Part shown: positions 1-10,708 of the stretch, one piece after another | How the letters are laid out: each line of letters starts with the position of its first letter | Numbering within the stretch: the stretch's first letter is position 1 | Assembly (NCBI GenBank): GCA_030737835.1 | Contig: CM060850.1 | Span: forward strand, 21,571,615 to 21,635,614 | Direction: 5' to 3' | DNA from: Acorus gramineus | Lineage: Eukaryota; Streptophyta; Magnoliopsida; Acorales; Acoraceae | DNA length: 64,000 nt | Program-made: the position numbers and the translations under genes | The notes under the pieces: model-generated | The model's database searches: none | What the model was told of the DNA's origin: nothing | Seen by the model: the letters and a program-made list of their open reading frames with translations, nothing else

Positions 1-2
1 AT

Positions 3-149
3 GCACAGGTGGCAGATATATTTACAAAGGGACTCCCACTCCCTCAATTCAGTTTATTGAAGTTCAAGCTCTTGGCCCGTACACGGCCCATGATCTTGCG
101 AGGGGTTGATAAACAAATAGTAGATGACTCAGCTTGTGATAATCAATGA
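3..149 (+). pseudogene. 3' end of a Ty1/copia pol gene (RNase H C-terminus)
   Basis: The frame starting at base 3 is open to a TGA at 147-149 and contains ADIFTKGLPLPQF, the signature that closes the RNase H domain of plant Ty1/copia polyproteins. Only about 48 codons are in the window; the rest of the element lies to the left. It is followed by what looks like the element's 3' LTR. Recognition rests on the conserved motif; whether the full element is intact cannot be judged. Confidence 0.8.
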
Positions 150-600
150 CTCATTGTGTAGTTATAATCAATTCTATAGGAAGTTATGTTATAGGAGTAG
201 TGGTTAGTTTTGAGTAGTTTTCATAATAACTTATTGTAATGGGTCGTTAATTATATAGTCAAGATAAGATTATGTAAAAATATATAAAACAGAGAAGGTT
301 TTATCTTCCAAATTGAGAATTATTTGTGTTTCCATTCTCTCTTTGTCCGTAGTTTACACTACTGCAGATTTCCATTTATATTGCTTTGTCAATGAATCAG
401 GAATTTTATATTCCTTTCGGGGATGCGCACAGTTAAGTTCCCGGGAGATACAATGTGTATTGAGGAGTTGGCATAATGTGAGGCCCTGTACTGATTGAAC
501 TCTTATCCACCGTGCGAGTCGTGGCCATCCTATTTTATATTCTTGACATTTCTCTTAATCTCTTCATCCCCAATTCAATCATTATACTTTAATATATTTG
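150..600 (+). mobile_element. Probable 3' LTR of the copia element at the left edge
   Basis: AT-rich sequence directly after the copia RNase H stop. It holds a TATA-like tract (ATATATAAAACAG near 280-292) followed by a T/C-rich stretch, the usual layout of a plant copia LTR. The exact LTR ends cannot be set because the 5' LTR is outside the window. No host gene is seen here. Confidence 0.5.
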
Positions 601-760
601 AATACAATGTTTATCGTTTTTTTTTTAAAAAAAAAAAATGAATCAGGAATTTTAGAGATTAATGAAATTTGAGCTTGTAGTCTCCGTCCAGGACTGTTAT
701 GTTTTTCAATCAAATGAGGATTATCTACATCGTGTTGCATATTTAATCAGGTTAGGAAAC

Positions 761-1358
761 TCCAATTTCAAGTCTGTACATCCAACACAAACTTAAGGGG
801 ATACCCATTTGATTACATAATACAAAAATTAAGTAGCACAAATTACATGTCACTTCTCATATTGTCTATTTACTTGACAATAAATAAAATGATAAATGAA
901 AATATTCATGAAAACCCATTCTTCTAGTTGGCCATCACTATATGTCCCATAACAATTCATTTTGAGGTGAATCTGCTAATGAATGGAAGAAATCATACTT
1001 CATTCATGGTCAATCATACGATTTTTAAATTTTAAAAATGAAGAATTGCTACAAAAACTCACAAGGTTCAACTCTTCGAAGACAAATCCTAAGCATGTCC
1101 AAACAATTGATATTGTTTTTTTAACCTTATATTGTATCCGTGATCTCCATCACACGCTAAATAAATAGTAAGAAAAACAAAAATCAAACGAAAGGAAATA
1201 TATCGAAGCCATTCAAATCTTCATTGTGATCATTGAGTAATTCAAAAAAGAAAAGAATATCAAACATCAACAAAAGCTCAATCTCTTAAAACCACCCAAC
1301 ATGCATATAACCATGCAATATTTTTTTTTAATTCATAATAAAAAAAGACATAACATGC
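761..1358. repeat. Direct duplicate, copy 1 of the MADS-gene 3' flank
   Basis: About 600 bp that recur at 1559-2155 in the same orientation. Shared landmarks are CAAGTCTGTACATCC, CCCATTTGATTACA, GGTGAATCTGCTAATGAATGG and CTCTTAAAACCACCCA. The copies differ by many substitutions and small indels, so the duplication is not recent. About 200 bp of unrelated sequence separates them. No open frame in the copy is convincing. Confidence 0.85.
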
Positions 1359-1558
1359 TGCTTGAATACTTTGCTAGTTCTCATGCCAAACTTTTTCATA
1401 AAACCCACTTTTTAAATTATTTTGCATGTTTTGAAGGATCTGATTCTCTCTGTGTAGGGTCACTGTGTTTATATGAATCGAAAAATCATAAAGTGGCAGG
1501 GGTATATGTATTTATATAAAAAAAAATTGTAATATTTACTCGTACATAATGTTACATC

Positions 1559-2155
1559 CAACATTCCAAGTCTGTACATCCTACACAATCTTTGGGGATG
1601 CCCATTTGATTACAGAATACAAAAATTGAGTAACACAAATTACATATTACTTCTCATAATGTCCATTTACGTGGCAATAACTAAATAATAAATGAAAATC
1701 TTGAAACCCCATTCTTTTAGTTGACCATCACTGCATGTCTCACAAACAATTCATTTTGGAGGTGAATCTGCTAATGAATGGAAAAAATCATACTTCATTC
1801 ATGGTCAAATATATGATTTTTAAATTTTAAAAATTAAGAATTGCTACATAAACTCACAAGGTTAAACTCTTCAAAGACAAATCTTAATCACGTCCAAACA
1901 ATTGATCTTGTTTTTTCTCTTACATTAATATGTTATATTTGTGATCTCCATCACATGCAAAACAAATATCAAGAACAAAAAAAAAATCAAATGAAAGTAA
2001 ATATATCAAAGCCATTCAAATCTTCACTGTGATCACTGATTAATTCAAAAAAAATAAAAATAATCAAACATCAATAAAAGCTCAATCTCTTAAAACCACC
2101 CATCATAAAAACATGCAATATTCTTTTTTCATAATAAAAAAGGCATAACATATGC
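1559..2155. repeat. Direct duplicate, copy 2, next to the MADS gene
   Basis: Second copy of the 761-1358 sequence. It ends about 110 bp beyond the stop codon of the minus-strand MADS gene, so the repeated block is most simply a duplicated 3' flank of that gene, possibly including UTR. The short reading frames inside both copies are not conserved between them and are left out. Confidence 0.85.
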
Positions 2156-2266
2156 TCCCATGATACACTTTAAGAAGACCTTAAAGACCATCATCAACAA
2201 ACCATTACATCAAAACAACTAGTAATAATAAAAATCATAAAATCACCCAAACCACCAAACACATAA

Positions 2267-2956
2267 TTACATCCAATTAGTCCAATTCAATGGGAAGTAA
2301 TCCCCCCATGCACCACCATCCCCAAAACCACCACCACCAACCTCCTCTCCACCACCACCACCACCACCTCCTCCTCCGTTGCCCGTAAACCACTCCGACA
2401 AATCTTCCACCACCGCTGCTGCCTCCGCCTCCCCCAAACCCAATTTCTCCTCCTTCCCAAACCTCTCATCACCCACCCTCCTCAACGCCTCCATCCGCTC
2501 CTGCACCGCCTTCGCCTTCACCTCCACCATGCACGCGAGCGCGGTCACCTCCTCAATCCCCGCGCGCGCGAGCGGGCCCCCTCCCTCCCCGTCCACGCAT
2601 CTGCGCATCAGCTCCTTCAGCTCCTCCTCCCTGTTCTCCCTCTCCTGCCTCTTCACCTGCTCCCTCAGCTTCGCCACCCTCTGTCGAAGAAACGCCTCCT
2701 GGTTCATCATCTTCTTGTTCTGTTCCATCTCCGGGAGGCTCTTCAGCCGCGCCAGCACGCGCTGCGCGTCCTGCGTGGACGGCCACACTATGGGTCTCGC
2801 CTCGTAGGGTCCGTAGACCACCGCGCACGCGCTCACCCCGCACAGCACGCTCAGCTCGCTAACCTTCTTTATCAGACCCTTCTTGCGCTTGTTGAACGTC
2901 GCCTTCCTCGCCGAGTCGTTCGCGATCAGCGCGAGCTTCACTTTCTTCCTAGCCAT
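2267..2956 (-). CDS. Type I (Mgamma) MADS-box transcription factor, AGL80-like
   Basis: An intronless 229-residue protein. Residues 1-60 form the MADS DNA-binding domain (MARKKVKLALIANDSARKAT, then the basic NKRKKGLIKK stretch and ELSVLCGVSACAVVYGP). The following WPS and LPEMEQNKKMMNQEAFLRQR blocks are typical of the Arabidopsis AGL80/PHERES (Mgamma) group. Residues 90-120 are charged and probably coiled; the tail is glycine-rich and ends in NWTNWM. Family members act as nuclear regulators in the central cell and endosperm; that role here is inferred. The coding DNA is far richer in GC than its flanks. The start is supported by the conserved MARKKVKL opening. The absence of introns and of a K domain separates it from MIKC-type genes. 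Confidence 0.93.
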   Translation of the reverse strand: MARKKVKLALIANDSARKATFNKRKKGLIKKVSELSVLCGVSACAVVYGPYEARPIVWPSTQDAQRVLARLKSLPEMEQNKKMMNQEAFLRQRVAKLREQVKRQERENREEELKELMRRCVDGEGGGPLARAGIEEVTALACMVEVKAKAVQERMEALRRVGDERFGKEEKLGLGEAEAAAVVEDLSEWFTGNGGGGGGGGGGEEVGGGGFGDGGAWGDYFPLNWTNWM

Positions 2957-3635
2957 TGTTTTTTTGTTTTTAAAAAAATTTTGGTTGGTTGGAGTGTTTA
3001 TATAGTGGGGAGGGATTGAATGGATTTGGGGGAATAAAAATCTTTGATGGAGATTATAAATTCTTACTAAGAAGATACTCTGTTTTGTCTCTAAATCCCC
3101 AAAAGTATGGGTTATGGATTGGATGTCACAGGGTGGGGTGAGGTGGGGTGTATTTATTTTGATTGAATTAATTTGATTATATTTTGTGGTTTTATAATGT
3201 ATCTTTGATTGATTGGGGGTGGTGGTGTTAAGTTTTTTTTTTTAAATTATTGGGGATATTTGGGTGTTTAAAATATAAATCTTATATCGTTTATGGTATG
3301 ATTTAAGGAAGAAGAATATTTTGTCATTAATTGATGTTTTACTTGCATTAGTGTGTGCAACTGTGCATCATATCTTTGATAATATTTGATTTTTTTTTAA
3401 CATAAAGGACACGTGGTGTCATTAACGGTAAAATAACTCTGTTAGGTTAAAAAAATAATTCAATATGGATCCATTTTATATATTTTTTTCAAATTCAAAC
3501 CCCATCTGATAAAACATGATTTCCAAAAAAAAAACACTTGTTTGAACTTATTTTGATTTTTGAGGGATAACTTTCAAAATTCTTGTTTGTTTTGATGTAT
3601 TTGAGGGGTATTTTTAAAAATGGAGCACATTTTGC
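2957..3635. other. Upstream region of the MADS gene, no gene seen
   Basis: AT-rich spacer with poly-T runs and G-rich patches (GGGTGGGGTGAGGTGGGGTG near 3131-3150). Apart from the TATA box no coding frame, RNA gene or terminal repeats are recognisable. Confidence 0.5.
2995..3006 (-). promoter_or_regulatory. TATA box of the MADS-box gene
   Basis: On the minus strand the sequence reads CTATATAAACAC about 40-50 bases before the ATG. That spacing would leave a 5' leader of only about 15-20 nt. The assignment rests on sequence and position alone. Confidence 0.55.
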
Positions 3636-3639
3636 TTAA

Positions 3640-3870
3640 GGGCCCATTTAGTATCACTTAATTAAAGTGATTTTGTTTTTAATTAAGCAAAAAGCTAAAA
3701 AGTGTTGTCAAACGCATTCTAAAAAATTAGCTTAATTAAAAAATTCTTTTAAGTTTTTAGTGCAAAAAAGTTGATTTTTAAAAAACGAAAAAAAATCCGC
3801 TTTCCATGAATCAAATTTATTTAAGTCACTTTATCAAAATCTTATTTTTCATATATGTTTCCAAATAAAA
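3640..3870. mobile_element. MITE-like repeat, family also at 55510-55757
   Basis: It opens with GGGCCCATTTAGTATCAC, resembling the GGGC(G/A)TTTGG ends of plant MITEs. Its right half (ATGAATCAAATTTATTTAAG then TCACTTTATCAAAATCTTA) closely matches 55684-55735 in the same orientation. It has no coding capacity. The ends are approximate and no target duplication was found. Confidence 0.6.
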
Positions 3871-4239
3871 TATTGAAATATTATATGTATCATGTCTTTT
3901 GAAAATATGTGATACATAAAAACTCAGCGTGAATCATTTCAACCTTCTACCATTGACAATTCTCAGACTTAACAACCAAAAAAAAAATTATTTTTTAGAG
4001 AAAACAATCTTTTAAATTTAACAAAAATTTGTATGAAATTTTATTTGTAATGGTAGTTTTCTTCCCGATCGACAGGCATGTTGGAAATCGTTTGAAAAAT
4101 TTTCAATGAGTATTGTTACATAGATTTTTTTTTTTTTAAGCCCAAATTCCAGTACTAATGTAGAACAGATTATACAGATGGGAGCACCAGAAGAGGTCCA
4201 TCAAATTAATAAAAATCAAGGGTCATGATTTCGGAATCT

Positions 4240-4569
4240 CACGAAATTTTACATAGAGAAAGATAACGAGGAGAATATACAATTCTTAATTTTTGAAAAT
4301 TCCTTCATTTAGGCCCTCAAATTAGGGATTTTAGTATTTTTAGTAATTTTTTAGATTTGAGATATCAAAAAATTAGTTTTCAAATTTACTATTTTTAGTA
4401 ATTTTTTTAATTCTCTGTTATTAGATAAATAGGAGACTTGTAATCTAAAGAACAATTTTTATTAATAATATTCTGAATTTCCTTCCTTTTGGGATTTTCT
4501 TCCCTATGGATTCAAAGAACTTATCTCAACGCTTGTTGGATCTTTTCTACTGTTTTTCGCTGCGTTAGG
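4240..4569 (+). mobile_element. 5' LTR of a Ty3/gypsy derivative
   Basis: It ends in TGCGTTAGG and is followed at once by TGGTATCAGAG (4570-4580), a primer-binding site for initiator tRNA-Met. Related LTR copies are at about 5105-5395, 5786-5920 (partial) and 6470-6747, sharing CATTTAGGCCCTCAAATTAG and AGGAGACTTGTAATCTAAA. A small internal duplication (AGTAATTTTT..AAATTTACTATTTTTAGT) makes this copy longer than the others. Confidence 0.7.
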
Positions 4570-4599
4570 TGGTATCAGAGTGAGGATTTGTCTGGCTTC

Positions 4600-5095
4600 G
4601 GTAGCAAATAACGAAGTGGGAGACAACTAGCTTATTGACAGTGGTCGTGGGTTGGAGGACCTACGGAAAGCGTTCGAGGAACAATGCAAGTAACTGCGAG
4701 AGATCTGCGAGACAATTGCTGGCCTGAATCTCAACGCTAACAACAGGCATCTTAAAGGTGATAGGAGACACGCCAAGGGATTTGCCCAAGACCGACCTGT
4801 TGCTAAAAATGTGGTTTGATGTCCTTTTCATTATCAATCTGATGATGTGGAAGAGTTGGATGATGAGAGAGATGGACTTCACGGATATTAGCCGAGGAGG
4901 CGGCAACAGAATCCTACGATTATCGAATGACGGTAGAGATTTCATATTTCAATGGAAACATGCAAATCGAGGATTTTCTTAACTTGATCTCAGAGGTCAA
5001 AAGATTCTTTGAGATGATGGAGATTCCGGAGGAAAGGATGGTCAGATTGAAGTGATTCTGATATCTTGACTGTTGATTTGTAATTTATTTGATGG
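4600..5095 (+). pseudogene. Ty3/gypsy gag remnant, copy 1
   Basis: Broken version of the gag fragment at 5952-6428: the same DNA with stops and frameshifts, including an in-frame TAG early on where copy 2 has CAG. It runs straight into an LTR with no protease, reverse transcriptase or integrase between, so the element is an internally deleted, non-autonomous derivative. Confidence 0.7.
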
Positions 5096-5104
5096 ATCTC
5101 TTCT

Positions 5105-5395
5105 GATGGTCACATGGAGAAAGATAACGATGAGAACTTCTGAATTAGTTGTTTTACAACTAACAATTCTTAGTTTTTAAAAATTCCTTCATTTAGGCCC
5201 TCAAATTAGCGATTTTGCTATTTTTAGTCATTTTTTTTAATTCTTTGTTATTAGTATAAATAAGAGACTTGTAATCTAAAAGACCATTTTTTTTATTTAC
5301 ATATTTTCGAGTTTTATTTCTCTTTTGAGAATTGTGGTTTGTTTAAGGATCCCAATGCTTGTTAGATCTTTGCTTTAGTTTTTCACTGCGTTAAG
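5105..5395 (+). mobile_element. 3' LTR of gypsy derivative unit 1
   Basis: Matches the 4240-4569 LTR but lacks its internal duplication. It ends CACTGCGTTAAG and is followed by TACCATATGCTTC instead of a primer-binding site, as expected for the downstream LTR. Confidence 0.65.
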
Positions 5396-5600
5396 TACCA
5401 TATGCTTCTATAGAAAATCACCGGAGTATATACTCATAGTAACGAGTTATATGCTTCAATAGAAATTTTTTATATTTTCTATAAATGCATCAATGCAATT
5501 TATTTATATGCTTTATTTTTTTTATAAAAACATATACATCATTAGATAAGGTATACTATTTTTAAAAAATTCAAAACATGTGTAAACTAAAATTAGGGCT
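5396..5600 (+). repeat. AT-rich dispersed repeat, copy 1
   Basis: Contains the family landmarks TATAAAAACATATAC, ATTAGATAAG(G/A)TATACTAT and TTAAAAAATTCAAA. Other copies are at 6748-6950, 25560-25765 and, inverted, 62390-62612. No coding capacity; the ends are approximate. Confidence 0.6.
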
Positions 5601-5951
5601 AAAAAGGGGATTGTACATAACATTATCTTTTTTCAATAAAATACAGCGGGCAAAGAATACGATCACATAGACAAGATATGTGGTTCCACAAATGATTGGG
5701 TACATCAGTGGCGAAAAGAGAATTTATACATATATTTTTTGGATTACATGTTTATATATAACATAGTACATAATTGCAACATTGCCTAATCTAAAAGAAC
5801 AGTTTTTATTAATAATATTATGAATTTCCTTCCTTTTGGAGTTTTTTTCCTTGTGGATTCAAGAAACTTATGAGATCTCAACGCTTGTTGAATATTTTCT
5901 GCTGTTTTTGCTGCGTTAAGTGGTATTAGAACGAGAATTTGCCTGGCTTCG

Positions 5952-6428
5952 ATGGTAAATAAGGAAGTGGGAGACAACCAGCTTATTGACGGTGGTCGTG
6001 GGTTGGAGGAACTGCGGAAAGCGTTCGAGGAACAACGCGAGCAACTACGAGAGATTCGTGAGACAACTGTTTGCCTGAATCTCAACGGTAACAAAAGGTA
6101 TCTTAAAGGTGATAGGAGACATGCCGAGGGATTTGTCCAAGGCCGACCTGTTGCTAAAAATGTGGTTTGACGTTCTTTTCATTATCAGTCTGATGATGTG
6201 AAAGAGTCAGATGACGACGGAGATGGACTTCATGAACATCAGTCGAGGAGGCGGCGAACGGAATCCTACGATTATCGAATGAAGGTAGAGATTCCATATT
6301 TCAATGGAAACATGCAAATCGAGGATTTTCTTAACTGGATCTCAAAGGTCGAGAGATTCTTTGAGATGATAGAGATTTCGGAGGAAAGGATGGTCAGATT
6401 GGTGCAATTCCAATATCGTGACCCTTGA
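5952..6428 (+). pseudogene. Ty3/gypsy gag remnant, copy 2
   Basis: Two frames cover it. 5952-6170 reads MVNKEVGDNQLIDGGRGLEE onward, a coiled N-terminal gag region. 6198-6428 contains [12 protein letters not shown] and [15 protein letters not shown], the conserved start of the plant gypsy gag capsid domain (usually DIPxFxGxxxxxxFxxWxxxVExxF). A stop at 6168-6170 separates them. The remaining polyprotein is missing. Confidence 0.75.
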
Positions 6429-6469
6429 TTTGTAATTTATTTGATGAACCTCTTCGATCTGGTAGTCAC

Positions 6470-6747
6470 ATGGAGAAAGATAACGAGGAGATCTTCTTAA
6501 TTAGTTGTTATACAACTAACAATTCTTAGTTTTTTAAAATTCTTTCATTTAGGCCCTCAAATTAGTGATTTTACTATTTTTAGTCATTTTTTAAATTCTC
6601 CGTTATCAGTATAAATAGGAGACTTGTAATCTAAAAGATCAGTATTTTATTAATGTATTTTCGTTTTATTTCTCTTTTGAGCATTGTGGTTTGTTTAAAG
6701 ATCTCAACGCTTATTGGATCTTTGCTTTAGTTTTTCACGGTGTTAAG
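6470..6747 (+). mobile_element. 3' LTR of gypsy derivative unit 2
   Basis: Equivalent to 5105-5395, ending CACGGTGTTAAG and followed by the same TACCATATGCTTC sequence. Confidence 0.65.
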
Positions 6748-6950
6748 TACCATATGCTTCTATAGAAAATCACTGGAGTATATACTCATAATAACGAGTT
6801 ATATGCTTCAATAGAAATTTTTTATATTTTCTATAAATACATCGGTGCAATTCATTTATATGCTTCATTTTTTATAAAAACATATATATTATTATATAAG
6901 ATATATTATTTAAAAAAAATTCAAAACATGTGTAAACTGAAATTAAAGCT
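6748..6950 (+). repeat. AT-rich dispersed repeat, copy 2
   Basis: Duplicated together with unit 2; the landmarks are those of 5396-5600. Confidence 0.6.
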
Positions 6951-7150
6951 AAAAAAGGGATTGTACATAACATTATCTTTTTTCAATAAAATACAACGGG
7001 CAAAGAATATGAAAGCAAATAATACAATCACATAGACAAGATATGTGGTTCTACAAATGATTGGGTACATCCACGGCAAAAAGAGAATTTATACATATAT
7101 TTTTTGGATTGCATGTTTATATATAACATGGTACATAATTGCAACATTGA

Positions 7151-8060
7151 CTACTCGAATCCTTTTCCTTTTTCAGTGACACAACTCCTCATTCACCCTA
7201 GTTAATTAGTTACCCGCATGGCTAAACCCGTGTTTTCTTTGCAGTGATAAACAATATTTCAATCATGTGAAAAACTCTATTGTTCTGACAATAGTAGAAA
7301 TTTTTTTCTCAAAAAGAGGGATGACATGCGTGTATTAATCTTGTAAATGTTCAATACTATATCAACCAACAAACTCATAATTATATCACAATTAACATTC
7401 TCTCAGAAAATTAGGTAATAAATTGTTATATGCTAGCAATCAAAATCATCTTAGAGGTAAGGACCACATGACTTGCATCAATTTAGTCTTTGGATAATGT
7501 CTTGCTCTCGGATGACTAAATAATAATAAATAAATAAAAACTACACACAAAACAACCATCAATCTGAATTTTTTTACATGTTTAATATGAAATTTGTGAT
7601 TTTTTCATTACATGGGAGGGAGGTATAAAGGTAATGTATTTGTGAAATATGTATATTCTTATATGAATAATAATTGGTTACTAATTCTCACTCAAAGGTA
7701 TTCTATCACTCGATTCACTCCAATTTCCCTGATACTTTGATCTCTACATATGATTATAATTTTCATATAAAATGCACATGATTGGGTTTCTAGAGTACAA
7801 ATCTTTGAATGCGAAATCATGTGACAGCGTGAGTGTTAATAAGAAATGTAATTGCACGAGATATATGATATTATTAAGGCTCCAAAACTAGTGAATTAAT
7901 GTTGAAAAACTGTGAAATTTATGGACTTTGCTATACTAATTATAACAAATAGTTGTAAGATAGCCACAGAATGAATTGAAAGCAGTGCATAATTAATGAC
8001 AAAGTAAAAGAAGAAATCTGGACTTATTTTGGTATGTATAATTATTTTGATCACTCCGCC
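7151..8060. other. Intergenic AT-rich DNA, nothing recognised
   Basis: No open frame with protein-like composition, RNA gene or clear terminal repeat is seen. Confidence 0.4.
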
Positions 8061-8064
8061 TTTC

Positions 8065-8170
8065 CCGATGTTTTTTTGGTGGATAATTTTTTCTGGGATC
8101 AACTCTTCTCCTAACAAAATGGACAAGACTTGAACCTGAACCCTTTCTTCGATCACCTGAGCAAAGAGAT
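8065..8170 (-). mobile_element. tRNA-derived SINE fragment
   Basis: The minus strand reads GGTTCAAGTCTTGTCC, a polymerase III B-box-like sequence. The plus-strand order GATCAACTCTTCTCCTAACA..GACTTGAACC parallels GGTCAAATCTTCCCCTATCA..GACTCGAACT in the SINE at 22781-22910. The T-rich left side would be the reversed poly-A tail. Confidence 0.5.
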
Positions 8171-9048
8171 AGTAACTCTAAATGTTGTTATGTACACATC
8201 CCCGTTTTCGATCTTATTCTATTATACCTAACAGAGTGTTTTATAGTAAATTTTTTTATAAATATATTATGTATATATTTTTTTTTTCTAAAATTCCAAA
8301 CTCATGGAGCTTATGCATGGCTTTATGCGTGAATGTCTCTAACATTATTTACAAAAATAAAAAAATTAATTTGAATATTATGGATGTGGAGTGAGTACTT
8401 AAATTTTTAAAATTGTCGTACATATTTGAGTGAACCTAGCTAATACACACAGTTTTTGTATTTTATAACTACTGACTGCAAAAGAGATTCGAGGAATGAG
8501 TGACAGATAATATTATGATGTATCAACCCTATTATGATTTGTTTTGCAACCCTATTTACCACCTGTTATTTCTCTAACATAATATATGAAATCATTTAAG
8601 CCGTATATATTCAAATTGCCTAACACTATATACACTCCCTATGTCAGTATACCCTTTGATTACACAAAAACAAATTATATGCATTGAATTTTATTAGTCA
8701 AATATATATTTAAAATAAAATCAAAACTATGAGCTGCACAAGTGATTGTAAAACCGATCATAAGTGGCATGTTATGCAAGGTGGGTTTTTATGGGCAAAT
8801 TATAGTAGGTATTAATGTTTGAATTTTCTGGAATCTAACAACTCTAAAAGTCATGATTCGTGGTTTTTTTTTTTTTTTTTTGCATGGTTTAATGTGTGGA
8901 ATTGTGCAATCTGGCTTCTTTACAACACACTATTTCTAGTTTTTTTTTTTATTTGTTTAATTAAAAAAAATCGTGAATGTGGGATTACAAGAGCAATAAA
9001 TTGCACTTCATATTTATAGATTTTACATGATAGAAGGAAAATTAATTA
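8171..9048. other. Intergenic DNA, nothing recognised
   Basis: AT-rich, with a long poly-T run near 8864-8881. No supported gene. Confidence 0.4.
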
Positions 9049-9827
9049 GGGGTGTTTATAGTCACCATTCTATTATTTTTAAGTCTCTTGGGTTATAGAT
9101 ATCTTTGGGGAAATTAATTTTATTATTTTTAGGTCCAAATTCACAGTTTCTGTCTATACTGTCACTTCACATACCCAAAAATACCCTTTCAACTTTCAAG
9201 TATACCCAAACCATCCAAATCCCTGTTAGGTTTACCATCTGTATTGTCTGAGTATAATGTTAGATTTACTAGGTATATTGTTAGGTCATCTAAGTACATT
9301 ATTAGGTTACATGTGTGCATTGTTAATTTCTATTTGTAAATTCTATATCCTAGTTCATTGTTTATGCAGAACCTTAAGAAAATGAAGAACTATTAGGGGA
9401 AGGGGTTCCTATCTATTAAAGATAAGAGATTCATTGAGGAGTTCCTAACAAATGGGGAGGTTGAGAGAGACGGCGCTTCCAAATGCCCTTCGCCTCTAAA
9501 TGCCAGGAGAGAGGACGCTTTCAAATGTCGTTTGTCGCTTGGGGAGAGGGGAGAGATCGCGGGGAGACAGAGGGAGAGGGTGATGGATCAATGGATGATA
9601 GAGGGTTTTGGGGGGAGAGCGAAAACCATGATTTTAGGATGTTGAATAAGATGTTTGAGAGAGAGATCGAAGAGAGTGGAAGACTATTTTCATTACAACA
9701 AACATCATATCTAATAGATGTTAACCCCAAGGACCTAGAAATAATAAGATTCAGAAATAGAGGCATAAAGATATCTCCAAACAGGTTAGGGACTTAAAAA
9801 TAATATTAGGGTGGCTAGAAGGACCCC
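9049..9827. mobile_element. Non-autonomous terminal-inverted-repeat DNA transposon, 779 bp
   Basis: The left end GGGGTGTTTATAGTCACC..TATTATTTTTAAGT is mirrored at the right, where the reverse complement reads GGGGTCCTTCTAGCCACC..TATTATTTTTAAGT. Together these give imperfect inverted repeats of about 45 bp. The ends are flanked by palindromic TAATTA on both sides, so the target duplication length is ambiguous. The interior (about 9460-9640) is unusually GC-rich and purine-rich, with no recognisable transposase. The superfamily is undetermined. Confidence 0.75.
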
Positions 9828-10450
9828 TAATTAATTTCTCAAAGGCAAATGTTTGGAGAGATGTTGCATAAATAATTAAAAAATTTCCCTTTTACAGTGT
9901 AATCACACAATCAGAGAAGCACTTTAATCTGTCATTTTTCAATCTTTTTGTCTGTGAAGTTTGTCAGTGTCTCCTAAAGAATGTCCATGTTTGTTCAGTT
10001 TTAAAAGTTCTGCATAAATCAGAAGATAATGGCTGACTTGAATTCGAATATTTTCTAATTCGAACTTAAATGCATGTGTTAAGAGTCTTTCATGTATCTT
10101 GAATTGAAGCTACTAATCAAACATTCTATATTCATATTATGCTGTAATATTTTTTTTTATCTCTTCCTTTATTTGGAATAAATTTCAATTAGGTATTTAA
10201 GCATGTTTAATTAGAATAGCATTTGACACATGCTATGAATGTCACATATAGGGAATATTGCACTTAATAAATCAAATGCAGATTCAGACTTAGGTGTAAG
10301 GTATAATTAGTTTGTGACATTTAATCGCTTTCAATTTAATGCATTTCTTTTTTAATGCATTAGAACTTAGCTATTGATCTAATGTGCATCATATCAACAA
10401 ATTCTTTTCTTTTTTTTTCCAATTGATCATATGTTGCATTTGTTTATCAT
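9828..10450. other. Intergenic DNA, nothing recognised
   Basis: No supported coding or RNA feature. Confidence 0.4.
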
Positions 10451-10455
10451 GGGCT

Positions 10456-10708
10456 TTGGCCACGTTTGGATGTAAGATTGAAAGCGAAAATTTTTATAAT
10501 TTTACTTTACAACCTCAACTTTTGAAAAATCTAGTTTCCATAACTTTTTAAAAACTGATTTTTTTTTTACACTGAAAAGGCAGAGATGAGAAGTGAGATT
10601 GAAAAGCGCGAATATGAAATGTGTGTTTGGATACATGTTTAGCTTTTTTTTCTAAATTTCAAATGCATAATCTGCCTGAGTTAATGTGGATCCAAATGAG
10701 GCCAAATC
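10456..10708. mobile_element. Possible MITE
   Basis: The left end TTGGCCACGTTTGGAT and the reverse complement of the right end (TTGGCCTCATTTGGAT) form a short inverted repeat around about 225 bp of non-coding DNA. No target duplication was identified, so this is tentative. Confidence 0.45.

Larger units (their letters stand above)
4438..5785 (+). repeat. Tandem segmental duplication, unit 1 (LTR - gag remnant - LTR - AT-rich repeat)
   Basis: This block and 5786-7150 are tandem copies of the same order of parts: distal LTR, primer-binding site, gag remnant, second LTR, then an AT-rich repeat ending GTACATAATTGCAACATTG. The junction at 5785/5786 joins GCAACATTG to the middle of an LTR (CCTAATCTAAAAGAACA). 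The units differ by scattered substitutions. Confidence 0.85.
5786..7150 (+). repeat. Tandem segmental duplication, unit 2
   Basis: Second copy of the 4438-5785 block. It keeps the better-preserved gag frame, a full downstream LTR (about 6470-6747) and the AT-rich repeat at 6748-6950. The primer-binding site (5921 onward, TGGTATTAGAACGAG) has decayed relative to unit 1. Confidence 0.85.

Noticed and set aside
2379..2843. Plus-strand 142-codon and minus-strand 96-codon frames over the MADS gene
   Set aside because: They are shadows of the GC-rich MADS-box coding sequence.
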